A stretch of DNA of 64,000 bases from Pseudoselenomonas ruminantium (GTDB lineage Bacteria > Bacillota > Negativicutes > Selenomonadales > Selenomonadaceae): positions 1-64,000 of the forward strand of contig CACZIV010000002.1 in NCBI GenBank assembly GCA_902781305.1. Direction: 5' to 3'. Shown one piece after another: positions 1 to 7,316 of the stretch. How positions within the stretch are numbered: position 1 is the first letter of the stretch; every line of letters starts with the position of its first letter. The position numbers and the translations under genes are program-made. The notes beneath the pieces are model-generated. The model saw nothing but the letters and a program-made list of their open reading frames with translations. It was not told the origin of the DNA and searched no databases.

Positions 1-282
1 AAAGAGGAATTGGGCGACCTGCTGCTGCAGGTCGTCTTTCATGCCCGGCTGGCAGAAGAAGCAGGACTGTTTAATCTGGATGATGTAGCTAAGACCGTCA
101 GCGATAAGATGGAACGGCGGCACCCGCATGTGTTTGCGGGGGCGGCAGTGGAATCTGTTGACTGGGAGGCGATTAAAAAGAGCGAGAAAGCTGGACGCGA
201 GTGGGAGGAAGAGTACCTGCCCGGAGCGTTTCGACAGGCAGAAGCATTGATTGCAAAGGCTAGGGAACGCAAGGGAATATAG
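1..282 (+). CDS. mazG: MazG nucleoside triphosphate pyrophosphohydrolase, C-terminal part
   Basis: This is the 3' end of a gene entering from the left edge; the reading frame is open from base 1. The first residues contain the EELGDLLLQ helix typical of the second MazG domain, where acidic residues bind Mg2+. It is followed by the family's RRHPHVF segment and a basic C-terminus. MazG hydrolyses (d)NTPs to NMPs plus pyrophosphate and is thought to clean up aberrant or alarmone nucleotides in the cytoplasm. Only about 93 residues are visible, so the first domain and the start are outside the window. A nested-palindrome element begins 28 bases after the stop. Family assignment is confident; the exact substrate is not visible. 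Confidence 0.9.
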   Translation, partial: KEELGDLLLQVVFHARLAEEAGLFNLDDVAKTVSDKMERRHPHVFAGAAVESVDWEAIKKSEKAGREWEEEYLPGAFRQAEALIAKARERKGI

Positions 283-310
283 TTTTTGGTTTACATCTAT
301 ATGTAAAGAC

Positions 311-390
311 GCCCGGCGGCTGATCATACTTTTCCTTCGCCATAGACAGGCTTGTCAAAAGCTGCGGAAAAGCATAATCAGCCGCCGGGC
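311..390. repeat. Short nested-palindrome element, copy 1
   Basis: A perfect 14-bp outer stem (311-324 with 377-390, GCCCGGCGGCTGAT and its complement) encloses an inner TTTTCC/GGAAAA stem (330-335 with 366-371). At the centre lies the near-palindrome GACAGGCTTGTC (345-356). It sits just downstream of mazG. There is no clear T-run after the right arm, so it is not a canonical terminator. The inner core is shared with copies near 434, 2006, 2110, 34018 and 34114; the outer stem sequence is private to this copy. Confidence 0.85.
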
Positions 391-433
391 TGCTTTCGTA
401 GTATATATTTTGGTTTACATCTATGCGGTAAGA

Positions 434-517
434 CGCCGTGGGGGGCAGATAATATTTTTCCTTTGCTTAGACAGGCTTGTCAAACGCGCCGGAAAAACAT
501 CATCTGCCCCCACGGCT
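434..517. repeat. Short nested-palindrome element, copy 2
   Basis: It has the same architecture as copy 1: an outer stem CCGTGGGGG..CAGAT (436-450) pairs with 502-515 with one bulged G, an inner TTTTTCC/GGAAAAA stem follows, and GACAGGCTTGTC is central. Copies 1 and 2 share a 5' flank, TTTTGGTTTACATCTAT, at about 284-300 and 407-423. This suggests tandem duplication of a unit larger than the hairpin, followed by replacement of both stem arms. Confidence 0.85.
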
Positions 518-642
518 TTTGTACGTTGTAAGTTGTTGCGGACAGGTCTTACCTTTTGATAGGTATCTGTACGGAGAAATCTAGTCGGTTGCTCCACCAA
601 GGGAACAATTGTCAATGATATCGTAGTGTCAGATTTATGCTA

Positions 643-739
643 AGCCCAAGGAGGGGGAGGGAGGCGATGACTTTCGGCAGCGTTAGGCAAGCCTGCATAA
701 GCAGACGAAAGTTATTGCCTCCCTCCCCCTCCGCCTTGT
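643..739. repeat. Short nested-palindrome element, divergent copy in inverse orientation
   Basis: A perfect 16-bp stem (650-665 GGAGGGGGAGGGAGGC with 717-732) is extended outward by AAGC..AAGG/CCTT..GCTT and inward by ACTTTCG/CGAAAGT. Read on the minus strand, the heart follows the same scheme as copies 1 and 2 (YTTTC, TCTGC, CAGGCTTGCC, GCTGCC, GAAAG). It is therefore probably a diverged, inverted relative with a purine-rich outer stem. Confidence 0.7.
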
Positions 740-819
740 GCTTCGAATAAAAAGTATCTGTATACATTGGTTGTATCTTGTAAAAGTCTGAAAATATATA
801 GTAAAAAATAAACAAACTA

Positions 820-848
820 TTCTCAAACATTAAATATTTCGTTATAAT
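820..848 (+). promoter_or_regulatory. Sigma-A type promoter for a candidate small RNA
   Basis: TTCTCA (820-825) and TATAAT (843-848) are separated by 17 bases. The predicted start at about 855 coincides exactly with the first base of a closing stem (855-859 with 958-962). No ORF with a ribosome site follows within 350 bases. Confidence 0.5.
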
Positions 849-854
849 AAATAT

Positions 855-985
855 AACGAACCTACGAAAACTGTGCCTTAGAAAGGTTTTTGTCAGGAAG
901 ATGGCTGAAACACCGCCCCGCTGATAATGTAAAAGTGCATTAGGCAACGTAGACACCTCGTTCAGCGGCAAAGCCGCCTATTTGA
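855..985 (+). ncRNA. Candidate structured small RNA of unknown family
   Basis: Behind the promoter, AACGA (855-859) pairs with TCGTT (958-962), CTACG (862-866) with CGTAG (948-952), and TGCCT (874-878) with AGGCA (942-946). TCAG/CTGA and GGC/GCC pairings lie inside. A GCGGCAAAGCCGC hairpin (about 965-977), followed by a weak TATTTG tract, could end the transcript. I compared it by eye with 6S, SRP, tmRNA, RNase P and common riboswitch motifs and did not recognise any. The pairing is seen in the sequence; the RNA itself is inferred. Confidence 0.4.
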
Positions 986-1270
986 AAATAGCAAAAACAA
1001 TAGGTATTCCCAAATAGCTAATGCCTATGGGATAGAGGGCGTAGTGCTACGTCCAGTTGTAGTAGTTGCTGCGTAGACCGCTTGCTTGGTGAGGTCTTCC
1101 CACTTACTCGGCTTGTCGAGAGCAGTTAATGAGCAATAAAGTTTATTAAAAACGGTAATATTATTTGTTAAGTTTTGTTATAAACATAGCATGCTATACT
1201 GATAATAACTATCTATACCCTGTTGGGGGCGTTGAAAAGGATTTCGGTTTTGTCACAGGAGGAGATTGTC
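986..1270. other. Unassigned intergenic stretch with small hairpins
   Basis: No ORF with a ribosome site is seen. Local hairpins include ATAGGTATT..AATGCCTAT (about 1001-1029), CGTAGTGCTACG (about 1040-1051) and CTCGGCTTGTCGAG (about 1107-1121). AT-rich sequence with a TATACT box at 1195-1200 leads into the next gene; no well-spaced -35 box is visible. Confidence 0.4.
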
Positions 1271-1984
1271 ATGTCGAATAACATCAGTACGAATTTTGCG
1301 GCCTCGTTTTATCAGAATATGGGCCAGGTGGGGAAGAAAGGACAGAGTGCGCAGAAGAAGGAGCAGGCACAGGAGCCGTTTTCTCCGTATATGCCGGAGA
1401 CGCAGGTGGAGTTGTCGGCGGATGGACTGGCGTTAGCTGGGCAGCAGAAGGCCGGCGGTACGCAGCTTTCGCAGAAGGCGCAGGATTTGTTTGCCAAACT
1501 GCAGGAGAAGTATGGGGATTATGATTTTTTCGTGGCCGAAAATCAGGAGGACATGAAGAATTATATGGATAAGGGCACCAAGCAGTATTCGGTGGTCTTT
1601 ACCAAAGAAGAATTGGAGCATATGGCCAGTGATGATGAATATGCAGAAAAGGTTATCGGTCAGATGGAATCGGCCATTGATATGACCAAGCGCCTTGAAG
1701 ACAGTGGCAAACTCGGTGAAGGCGTGCATTTTAAGCAGGTGGCGATTACCTTTGACGATGAAGGCAATATGAAGCTCTTTGCCCAGTTGGAAAAGATGAA
1801 TGCTGAGCAGCAGGAACGGCTGGAAGAAGCAAAAGAAAAGAAGGCTGAGGAAAAGGAGAAAGCCGCCAAAGAAGCAGTGGAGAAGGAAAAGGAACAGGCG
1901 AAGCTGCCGCCGCGTAATATTGTGGAGATTGAGGCGAGCTCGGAGGAGGAATTGCTGGAGAAGATATTGGGGATTAAGTGGTAG
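1271..1984 (+). CDS. DUF6033-like hypothetical protein, highly charged
   Basis: A 237-residue protein. ATG 1271 is chosen because AGGAGG lies 8 bases upstream at 1257; an upstream in-frame start at 1223 lacks a ribosome site. There is no signal peptide or membrane segment. The N-terminus is Gln/Lys-rich and disordered. The middle carries a YDFFVAENQEDMKNYMDKG-like segment reminiscent of DUF6033 family proteins of Firmicutes. Residues about 175-215 form a long Glu/Lys/Ala helix, probably a coiled coil. The gene stands alone between nested-palindrome elements. Function is unknown; the DUF assignment is from memory of the motif and only moderately certain. Confidence 0.7.
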   Translation: MSNNISTNFAASFYQNMGQVGKKGQSAQKKEQAQEPFSPYMPETQVELSADGLALAGQQKAGGTQLSQKAQDLFAKLQEKYGDYDFFVAENQEDMKNYMDKGTKQYSVVFTKEELEHMASDDEYAEKVIGQMESAIDMTKRLEDSGKLGEGVHFKQVAITFDDEGNMKLFAQLEKMNAEQQERLEEAKEKKAEEKEKAAKEAVEKEKEQAKLPPRNIVEIEASSEEELLEKILGIKW

Positions 1985-2005
1985 TTAACATATGCACATT
2001 AAGAC

Positions 2006-2087
2006 GCCCGCCGGACCGGTAATATTTTTCCTTCGCCATAGACAAGCTTGTCAAAAGCTACGGAAAAACATCACCGGTCCGGCGGGC
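2006..2087. repeat. Short nested-palindrome element, copy 4
   Basis: A perfect 15-bp outer stem (2006-2020 GCCCGCCGGACCGGT with 2073-2087) surrounds an inner TTTTTCC/GGAAAAA stem and a perfect 12-bp palindrome GACAAGCTTGTC at 2041-2052. It starts 22 bases after the stop of the preceding gene. Confidence 0.85.
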
Positions 2088-2107
2088 TTTGTTCATGTTG
2101 TATGAGT

Positions 2108-2175
2108 AATAGCTTCCCTTCGTTGAGACAGGCTTGTCAAACGCTGCGGAAAACCATCACCCGCAGGGCGGGCTT
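2108..2175. repeat. Short nested-palindrome element, left arm missing
   Basis: The core (TTCGTTGAGACAGGCTTGTC) and the right arm (CACCCGCAGGGCGGGC, about 2159-2174) are present. The expected left outer arm is absent and the sequence runs directly from the previous copy's flank. Extra GGCTTTGTT units at about 2083, 2171 and 2188 suggest rearrangement by recombination between copies. Confidence 0.7.
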
Positions 2176-2258
2176 TGTTTGTAGCAGGCTTTGTTCGTAT
2201 TAGCGGGCTTGGCATATATTGGAGGAAAATGATTTAATTTTATGTTAAGGAAACTTCA

Positions 2259-2287
2259 TTGACTAGCGGGAGTCGGTGTAGTATTAT
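2259..2287 (+). promoter_or_regulatory. Sigma-A promoter of the glycosylation operon
   Basis: TTGACT (2259-2264) and TATTAT (2282-2287) are spaced by exactly 17 bases. The predicted transcript starts about 37 bases before the TTG start of the GtrA-family gene. Confidence 0.7.
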
Positions 2288-2330
2288 GGTTTGGTGGTGA
2301 CCTTTAAATAACGTTTATGGAGGGACGTTT

Positions 2331-2753
2331 TTGGCCGATATGATTTTACGTAAGGTTCGTGAAGAACTTTTTGATTGGCGATTTATAAAATTTGTGCTGG
2401 TGGGGATAATTAATACATTTTCCTGCTCATTCTTTGCGTGGCTGTGTCTGGATATCGTTTTGGATGCCAACATCGCTTTTGTGATTGGGTATTTTGCCAG
2501 TAATGTGATGGCCTATATCATGAATGGTGTATGGATTTTTCCAAGTCCGCTGACATGGAAGGGTTATGGCAAGTTTGCGTTGTCTTATGTGCCCAATTTT
2601 ATCTGTGAAAATTTGGTGGTGGGGCTTTGCTACAATCTGTTGGGGATGCCTCCAGTGGTCAGCTATTTGTTGGCGGCTGTATTGGCGGTGCCTATCACTT
2701 ATGTATTGGTGAAGTATTTTGCTTTTGGAGGCGCAAAGAAGAATGTTAAATGA
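2331..2753 (+). CDS. GtrA family membrane protein (lipid-linked sugar flippase type)
   Basis: A 140-residue protein with four predicted membrane helices and the GtrA-type opening F-x-K-F-x-L-V-G-x-x-N near residues 17-28. GtrA proteins are thought to help move polyprenyl-phosphate-linked sugars across the cytoplasmic membrane. TTG 2331 is preferred because GGAGGG lies 6 bases upstream; the ATG at 2340 is too far from it. It is the first gene of a four-gene operon and overlaps the next gene by 11 bases. With the GT39 and GT2 genes behind it, it probably serves modification of a cell-surface glycan or lipid. The sugar is not evident from sequence. Confidence 0.85.
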   Translation: MADMILRKVREELFDWRFIKFVLVGIINTFSCSFFAWLCLDIVLDANIAFVIGYFASNVMAYIMNGVWIFPSPLTWKGYGKFALSYVPNFICENLVVGLCYNLLGMPPVVSYLLAAVLAVPITYVLVKYFAFGGAKKNVK

Positions 2754-4182
2754 GAAAAAGCATCTTTGGATATTGGGAGGTCTGTGGCTTCTGCTTTATA
2801 TAGTGGGGAATCATCTGTTGACCATAACGGACCCTGTGGAATGCAACTATGCAGAAACAGCCCGGGAAATGCTGCTCTATGATGATTATTTTTCTCCGCG
2901 TATCTTTGGGAATTATTGGTTTGATAAACCGATTTTTTTCTATTGGGAATTAGCGGCAGCATTTAATCTTTTTGGGTTTACCAATTTTGCTGCGCGTTTG
3001 GCACCGGCGTTGACGGTACTGGCCTCGATAGCCTTGCTTTACTGGTGGGGGAAAAGGCTGTATAATGCCAAAATTGCCTTTGCGGCGTCGCTGCTTTTTG
3101 CGACTTCCCTGGAAACCTGGTATGTGGGCCATGCGGTCGTTACAGATATGACCTTGCTGCTGACGGTGTCTTTGACCTTGATTGCCTTTTATTGTGGTTA
3201 TCAGCAGAAAAATTATAACTGGTATTATCTGGCCTTTGCTTCTGCAGGAGTGGCGGTATTAGATAAAGGCCCGATTGGTTTGGTTCTGCCGGGGCTTATC
3301 ATCGTGCTCTTTTTGCTGTGGCAGAGGGATTTCAAGGCGCTGTTGGTAAAACAGCTGCTGGGCGGCTTTGTCTTGTTCGGGTTGGTCGCAGGCATTTGGT
3401 ATGTGCCCATGTATATGAAGCATGGACAGGATTTTATTGATATTTTCCTGGGGGTTCATAATGTGATGCGGGCAACTGTGTCCGAACACCCTCGTGATGA
3501 TGTCTGGTATTACTACATTGGCATCTTTTTAGCGGGTTTCTTTCCGTGGGCATGGGCAGCCATTCCTGCTTTTATCAAAAGATGGCGCAGAGGTTGGCGC
3601 CTGAAACTGGATACGAATACACGTTTCCTGCTGGTGTGGGCGGTAACGGTGTTTGCGCTCTTTCAGTGTTTCGCTACAAAATATGTTACCTATACTTTTC
3701 CGTATATGTTCCCTGTGGTTCTTTTGATGGCGCGCCACTTCTGCAACTGGGGAAAGAAACTGCTTTATGGTGTGGCTGTGATGGCGGTGGTTTATTGGGG
3801 ACTGCTTTTTGGGGTAGCAGTTCCGCAGATGGAGCGTCATTCGTCCTATGGCATGGCTATGGCGGCAAAGCCTTATCTGGAGCAGGGCGTGGAGCCATAT
3901 AGCTTTGGGCGGAGCGATGGCGTGGTGGCGTTCACTTATTACAGTGGGCACTTTATCAAGGACCTTGTATCGCAGGAAGAGTTGGATGAGGAGCGTAAGC
4001 TGGATTGGAGTGTAACGAATATACTTCCTAAGTTCAGTTTTGAGGCAGTGGAAAGAGATAAGCCGATGCTCGTGATTGTGGGAGAAAAAAGTTTCGAAGA
4101 TTTACAGAAAAAGCTGCCGGGCAAATGGACGTTACTGGAGAAGGGACGCAGAAATAGTTTGTACTATCGAGCAGCTGACTAG
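2743..4182 (+). CDS. Glycosyltransferase family 39 (ArnT/PMT-like) membrane protein
   Basis: A 479-residue multispanning membrane protein. The N-terminal helix is followed by a periplasmic loop with TDPVECNYAETAREM (about 29-44) and later DKPIFFYW, the acidic and aromatic motifs of GT39/PMT_2 enzymes such as ArnT. These use polyprenyl-phosphate sugars as donors on the outer face of the inner membrane. ATG 2743 is chosen over TTG 2719 because GGAGG sits 11 bases upstream. It overlaps the GtrA gene and is 14 bases from the GT2 gene, so donor synthesis (GT2), flipping (GtrA) and transfer (this protein) form a natural three-step route. The acceptor, whether lipid A, teichoic-like polymer or protein, is unknown. 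Confidence 0.85.
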   Translation: MLNEKKHLWILGGLWLLLYIVGNHLLTITDPVECNYAETAREMLLYDDYFSPRIFGNYWFDKPIFFYWELAAAFNLFGFTNFAARLAPALTVLASIALLYWWGKRLYNAKIAFAASLLFATSLETWYVGHAVVTDMTLLLTVSLTLIAFYCGYQQKNYNWYYLAFASAGVAVLDKGPIGLVLPGLIIVLFLLWQRDFKALLVKQLLGGFVLFGLVAGIWYVPMYMKHGQDFIDIFLGVHNVMRATVSEHPRDDVWYYYIGIFLAGFFPWAWAAIPAFIKRWRRGWRLKLDTNTRFLLVWAVTVFALFQCFATKYVTYTFPYMFPVVLLMARHFCNWGKKLLYGVAVMAVVYWGLLFGVAVPQMERHSSYGMAMAAKPYLEQGVEPYSFGRSDGVVAFTYYSGHFIKDLVSQEELDEERKLDWSVTNILPKFSFEAVERDKPMLVIVGEKSFEDLQKKLPGKWTLLEKGRRNSLYYRAAD

Positions 4183-4196
4183 GGGGAAGACAAACA

Positions 4197-5123
4197 TTGA
4201 AAAGTGTATCGATTGTTGTGCCAGTCTATAACGAAGGGGAGAATATCCTGCATTTCACTAATGCAGTTAAGGAGGTTATGGACAAGCAGCCGTATAAATG
4301 GGACTTGTTATTTGTAGATGACGGCTCAAGGGATAACAGTCTGGAACTATTGGAGGGCCTGCAGGCACAGTATGAGAATATCAAGGTGCTGGCATTATCC
4401 CGCAATAGAGGACATCAGATTGCGTTGACCTGTGGTCTTGACCATGCCAAAGGAGATGCAGTCATCTCCATGGATGGCGATATGCAGCACCCGCCTGCAC
4501 TTATTCCAACTTTGTTGGCTAAGTGGGAGGAAGGCTACGAAATTGTTCAGACCATTCGTCAGGATACGCAGGGGGTTTCCTGGCTAAAGAAGAAAACCTC
4601 GAAAATGTATTATCAGCTCATCAACAATTTGTCCAATGTGCATATCCGTCCCGGCGGGTCGGATTTCCGCCTGCTCGACAGGCGGGCCGTGGATGCTATG
4701 AATCAGTATCGGGAGCATGACCGTTTCCTGCGGGGCATTGTTACGCTGTTGGGCTTTAACTTTGCCGAAGTTCCCTTTGTGGCGCCGCCACGTTTTGCCG
4801 GCGAGTCCAAGTACTCGCTGAAAAAGATGGTGAAGCTGGCTGTCGATGGCATTGTGGGGTATTCGGTACTGCCTTTGCGAACGGCTTTTATCATGGGCAT
4901 TTTTCTGGCCTTTCTCAGTGTTTGCTTTACTGTGCATGCTCTTTATGTATATATCAACGGCGAGGCCGTATCCGGCTGGACGACCATCATGGTGTGCATG
5001 TCTCTGTTCGGCGGTGCACAGCTGATTATTTTGGGCATTATGGGGGAATATCTGGGCCGTATTTATACGGAGGTTAAGAATCGTCCCTTGTATCTGATTA
5101 AGAATCAAGAGGTAGAAAAGTGA
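4197..5123 (+). CDS. Glycosyltransferase family 2, polyprenyl-phosphate sugar synthase type (GtrB/ArnC-like)
   Basis: A 308-residue protein with an N-terminal GT-A domain: VPVYNEGENI near residue 8, FVDDGSRDNS at about 39-48 and MDGDMQHP at about 91-98 for nucleotide-sugar and metal binding. Two C-terminal membrane helices follow (about 225-250 and 262-285). This is the layout of DPMS/GtrB/ArnC enzymes that load a sugar onto undecaprenyl phosphate at the cytoplasmic face. TTG 4197 is used, with AGGGGGAAG 7 bases before it. Its last four bases overlap the start of the YdjC-type gene. The sugar cannot be read from sequence. Confidence 0.88.
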   Translation: MKSVSIVVPVYNEGENILHFTNAVKEVMDKQPYKWDLLFVDDGSRDNSLELLEGLQAQYENIKVLALSRNRGHQIALTCGLDHAKGDAVISMDGDMQHPPALIPTLLAKWEEGYEIVQTIRQDTQGVSWLKKKTSKMYYQLINNLSNVHIRPGGSDFRLLDRRAVDAMNQYREHDRFLRGIVTLLGFNFAEVPFVAPPRFAGESKYSLKKMVKLAVDGIVGYSVLPLRTAFIMGIFLAFLSVCFTVHALYVYINGEAVSGWTTIMVCMSLFGGAQLIILGIMGEYLGRIYTEVKNRPLYLIKNQEVEK

Positions 5124-5968
5124 AAAAGCTGATTGTCAATGCCGATGATTTTGGCCGTCAGCCGCTAATCAATCAGGCGGTGGCAGAGGCCGTGGATAAA
5201 AAGGGCTTATTGTCAACTAGTCTGATGGCTGGTGAGCCGTATTTTGCGGAAGCCGTTGAGATTGCGAAAAAACGCCCACAGTTAGGTGTGGGCGTGCATT
5301 TGACATTGGTGGACGGCAAGCCAGTGCTCCCCGCCGCAGAAATACCGACATTAGCTGTTAATGATGGCTGTTTTTTGCCTGACCATGGTGCCTTTGTAAA
5401 GCATTATGTGCAGGGCAAAATTGCCCATGAAGATATCGAGCGGGAATTGGCGGCACAGCTGGATAAGGTGCTGCAGGCAGGTATTACGCCGACCCATGTG
5501 GATAGCCATCAGCATATGCATATGCTGCCGGGGATATTTCCGCTGGCCTTGAAACTCGCGGCAGAGCGTGGGATTAAACGTGTGCGGATTTCCCGAGGGA
5601 TTTATGGCAATCCTTTTACCCCGTGGCCGGGCCTTGGCGATTTGGTCGGGAAATTTGGCTTGGAAACCTTGTCCTGTATTGACCGGCGGCAGGCAAAAGC
5701 GCAGGGCTTTGCCTGCCCGGATAATTTTGTTGGGCAAGTGGCCGGCGGCGCAGTGACGGCTGACTTCATGAAAGAGTTGGCCGAAAACTTCACGGATGGT
5801 TCTGTGGAAGTGATGCTGCATCCGGGGCTGGAGAATGCGCCCTTGATTAAGGTAACCGGCTGGCAGCATGATTATGAAGCCGAGTTCCATGCGGTATGTA
5901 ACGAGGAGGTCCAGGAACTCTTAGCCCATAAAGGCATAAAACTGGCCAATTTTGGTGATTTATCATAA
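5120..5968 (+). CDS. ChbG/HpnK (YdjC) family carbohydrate deacetylase
   Basis: A 282-residue protein. The N-terminal VNADDFG (about 5-11) and the HVDSHQHMHM segment (about 126-135) supply the metal-binding Asp and His residues of the YdjC fold. Family members remove an acetyl group from N-acetylated sugars: ChbG from chitobiose, HpnK from hopanoid-linked GlcNAc. GTG 5120 overlaps the preceding stop (GTGA), indicating translational coupling. In this operon it most likely trims an N-acetyl sugar already attached to the lipid carrier, which is inference. A strong hairpin terminator follows directly. Confidence 0.85.
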   Translation: MKKLIVNADDFGRQPLINQAVAEAVDKKGLLSTSLMAGEPYFAEAVEIAKKRPQLGVGVHLTLVDGKPVLPAAEIPTLAVNDGCFLPDHGAFVKHYVQGKIAHEDIERELAAQLDKVLQAGITPTHVDSHQHMHMLPGIFPLALKLAAERGIKRVRISRGIYGNPFTPWPGLGDLVGKFGLETLSCIDRRQAKAQGFACPDNFVGQVAGGAVTADFMKELAENFTDGSVEVMLHPGLENAPLIKVTGWQHDYEAEFHAVCNEEVQELLAHKGIKLANFGDLS

Positions 5969-5970
5969 TC

Positions 5971-6014
5971 AAAAACCCCGTCAGTAACGTGTAATAACGT
6001 TCTGACGGGGTTTT
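5971..6014. terminator. Bidirectional terminator
   Basis: AAAACCCCGTCAG (5972-5984) pairs with CTGACGGGGTTTT (6002-6014). It ends the glycosylation operon on the plus strand and the small minus-strand gene facing it. Confidence 0.85.
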
Positions 6015-6017
6015 GTG

Positions 6018-6317
6018 TCATAGACTGTTCAGTTCAACTTTGAAAGCATCTTGCGCATAAATGGATAATTCCTGCTGCTTGCTTTTGAAATCCACAACAA
6101 AAGCAGGCTGAGGCGGTTCCTGACTGAAGGTTTCCAATTCCTTTAGTCCCTGTACAGCGTCCAAACGGGCCATTAGCGAATGCAGCGGCGGTAGACTGGA
6201 GGCTTCATCTTCTTTCGCGGTTTTTGCCATCGCGATAACACTCAAAAGATGGTTTTGCTGATTCTTTATCTCCTCCATGTGGTTGTGGGGGAGCATAGGC
6301 ATAACTTTCACATCCAT
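6018..6317 (-). CDS. Small soluble hypothetical protein
   Basis: A 99-residue protein of unknown function. ATG 6317 is chosen because an excellent AAAAGGAGGAAGC ribosome site lies just upstream; a longer in-frame version from 6458 would overlap the neighbouring gene and lacks a site. The sequence is mostly helical and charged, with an MDVKVMPMLPHNHMEEI start and a Pro-rich turn (QEPPQPAF) two-thirds along. There is no signal peptide, membrane segment or cysteine pair. It is transcribed alone toward the shared terminator. I do not recognise the family. Confidence 0.7.
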   Translation of the reverse strand: MDVKVMPMLPHNHMEEIKNQQNHLLSVIAMAKTAKEDEASSLPPLHSLMARLDAVQGLKELETFSQEPPQPAFVVDFKSKQQELSIYAQDAFKVELNSL

Positions 6318-6385
6318 GTTGCTTCCTCCTTTTAATTCCACGGATAATAACCCTACTCTAATGATAGCAGGAATTGCAACATCTG

Positions 6386-6874
6386 TCAATGCAATGTCTG
6401 AATTTTTAATATTTTTATAGACAGCCAGCCGATGCAAAGTCCGGTAATGAGGCCGCAAGGGCCTAAGATAGGGAGGTAACGGAAGATGTTCAGGGTATCT
6501 GCGGCGAGGGCAGCCAGAAAGAGCTGGCCAAGGTGATGGCTGAAACCGCCGGCTGCGCTGATGCCCCAGATGGAGAAGCGGCTGGTATTTTTTAAGGCGG
6601 CCATTAGGGAAAGACTGATGAGGCCGCCTGCCAGGCTATAGAGAAAGACCGTAGGCCCTCCGCCGAAAAAGGAAGCCAGTCCGGTGCGCAGGAGGACGAT
6701 GAAGAAACTGGCGCGAAAGCCTAACGTATAGAGGGCGCAGACGGTGACGATGTTGGCCAGTCCTAACTTGGCGCCGGGAGCGATAAACGGCAGGGGAATT
6801 AGCCCTTCCACGAGAAAAAGCACCAGTGAAATAGCCGTCAAGAGGGCGATATATAGATAGTTTTTCAGTTCCAT
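6386..6874 (-). CDS. Gx transporter family / heptaprenyl diphosphate synthase component I-like membrane protein
   Basis: A 162-residue hydrophobic protein with about five membrane helices. It carries the family's PGAKLGLANIVTVCALY segment and an LRTGLASFFGGGPTVFLYSLAGG motif. The family (Hpre_diP_synt_I) resembles ECF-type substrate-binding subunits; despite the name, most members are probably transporters. It lies 3 bases downstream of the NusG-II domain gene, a pairing common in Firmicutes genomes and often linked to quinone or redox functions. No catalytic motif is visible and the substrate is unknown. Confidence 0.85.
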   Translation of the reverse strand: MELKNYLYIALLTAISLVLFLVEGLIPLPFIAPGAKLGLANIVTVCALYTLGFRASFFIVLLRTGLASFFGGGPTVFLYSLAGGLISLSLMAALKNTSRFSIWGISAAGGFSHHLGQLFLAALAADTLNIFRYLPILGPCGLITGLCIGWLSIKILKIQTLH

Positions 6875-6877
6875 GGG

Positions 6878-7240
6878 TTATTCACTCTTGATTTCAATAA
6901 TTAATTGGTGGGGCAGGCAGGCGATGATTTCTCCGGCGTGGGAGATGGCCCCTGTCTGTATACAGATTTTGTCGGGACAGTCAGCAGCTGTCACCGCAAT
7001 GTACTCGTTTTCTATGCGGATATGATTGTGTTTTTCCTGTCCGTCTGTTTTGTAGGTGGTTGTAAGTTCCGTAACACCTGTATGACCCGTCAGCTGGATG
7101 CGTTCGATGACCTTGCCCGCCTGCCGGATTTCGGCATAACAGGCGGGTTCCGGCTGGCCAAATTTGACGAGCGGCAGCAGGGAGAGGGCAAAGAGCAGGA
7201 CAATTAGCACAATATCCGCTTTTTTTAGCATTTTACTCAT
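6878..7240 (-). CDS. NusG domain II-containing protein
   Basis: A 120-residue protein with one N-terminal membrane anchor (about 9-26) and an extracytoplasmic domain. That domain contains ADCPDKICIQTGAISHAGEI and ends CLPHQLIIEI, the signature of NusG domain II (DUF1312) proteins. It is the first gene of a two-gene operon with the Gx transporter-like protein. It is probably an accessory exported protein; the conserved Cys pair hints at redox or metal handling, which is inference. It is divergent from alr across 76 bases. Confidence 0.85.
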   Translation of the reverse strand: MSKMLKKADIVLIVLLFALSLLPLVKFGQPEPACYAEIRQAGKVIERIQLTGHTGVTELTTTYKTDGQEKHNHIRIENEYIAVTAADCPDKICIQTGAISHAGEIIACLPHQLIIEIKSE

Positions 7241-7251
7241 AACTATTATTA

Positions 7252-7280
7252 TAGACTTAACTATACCATTTTGCTATACT
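7252..7280 (+). promoter_or_regulatory. Promoter of alr
   Basis: TAGACT (7252-7257) and TATACT (7275-7280) are spaced by 17 bases, giving a start about 30 bases before the alr ATG. It lies in the short divergent region with the NusG-II operon. Confidence 0.55.
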
Positions 7281-7316
7281 TAGTAATGAAATTTGCGTAA
7301 AAGGAGTGTGGGGGTA

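Noticed and set aside
251-971. ORFs of 64-119 codons on both strands after mazG
   Set aside because: They cross nested palindromes and the candidate RNA, lack ribosome sites and give low-complexity or antisense-like proteins.
1181-1206. Possible sigma-28 promoter (TAAA .. CTGATAA) before the 1271 gene
   Set aside because: Spacing is about 13 rather than 15 bases and the -10 match is partial; no flagellar genes are nearby.
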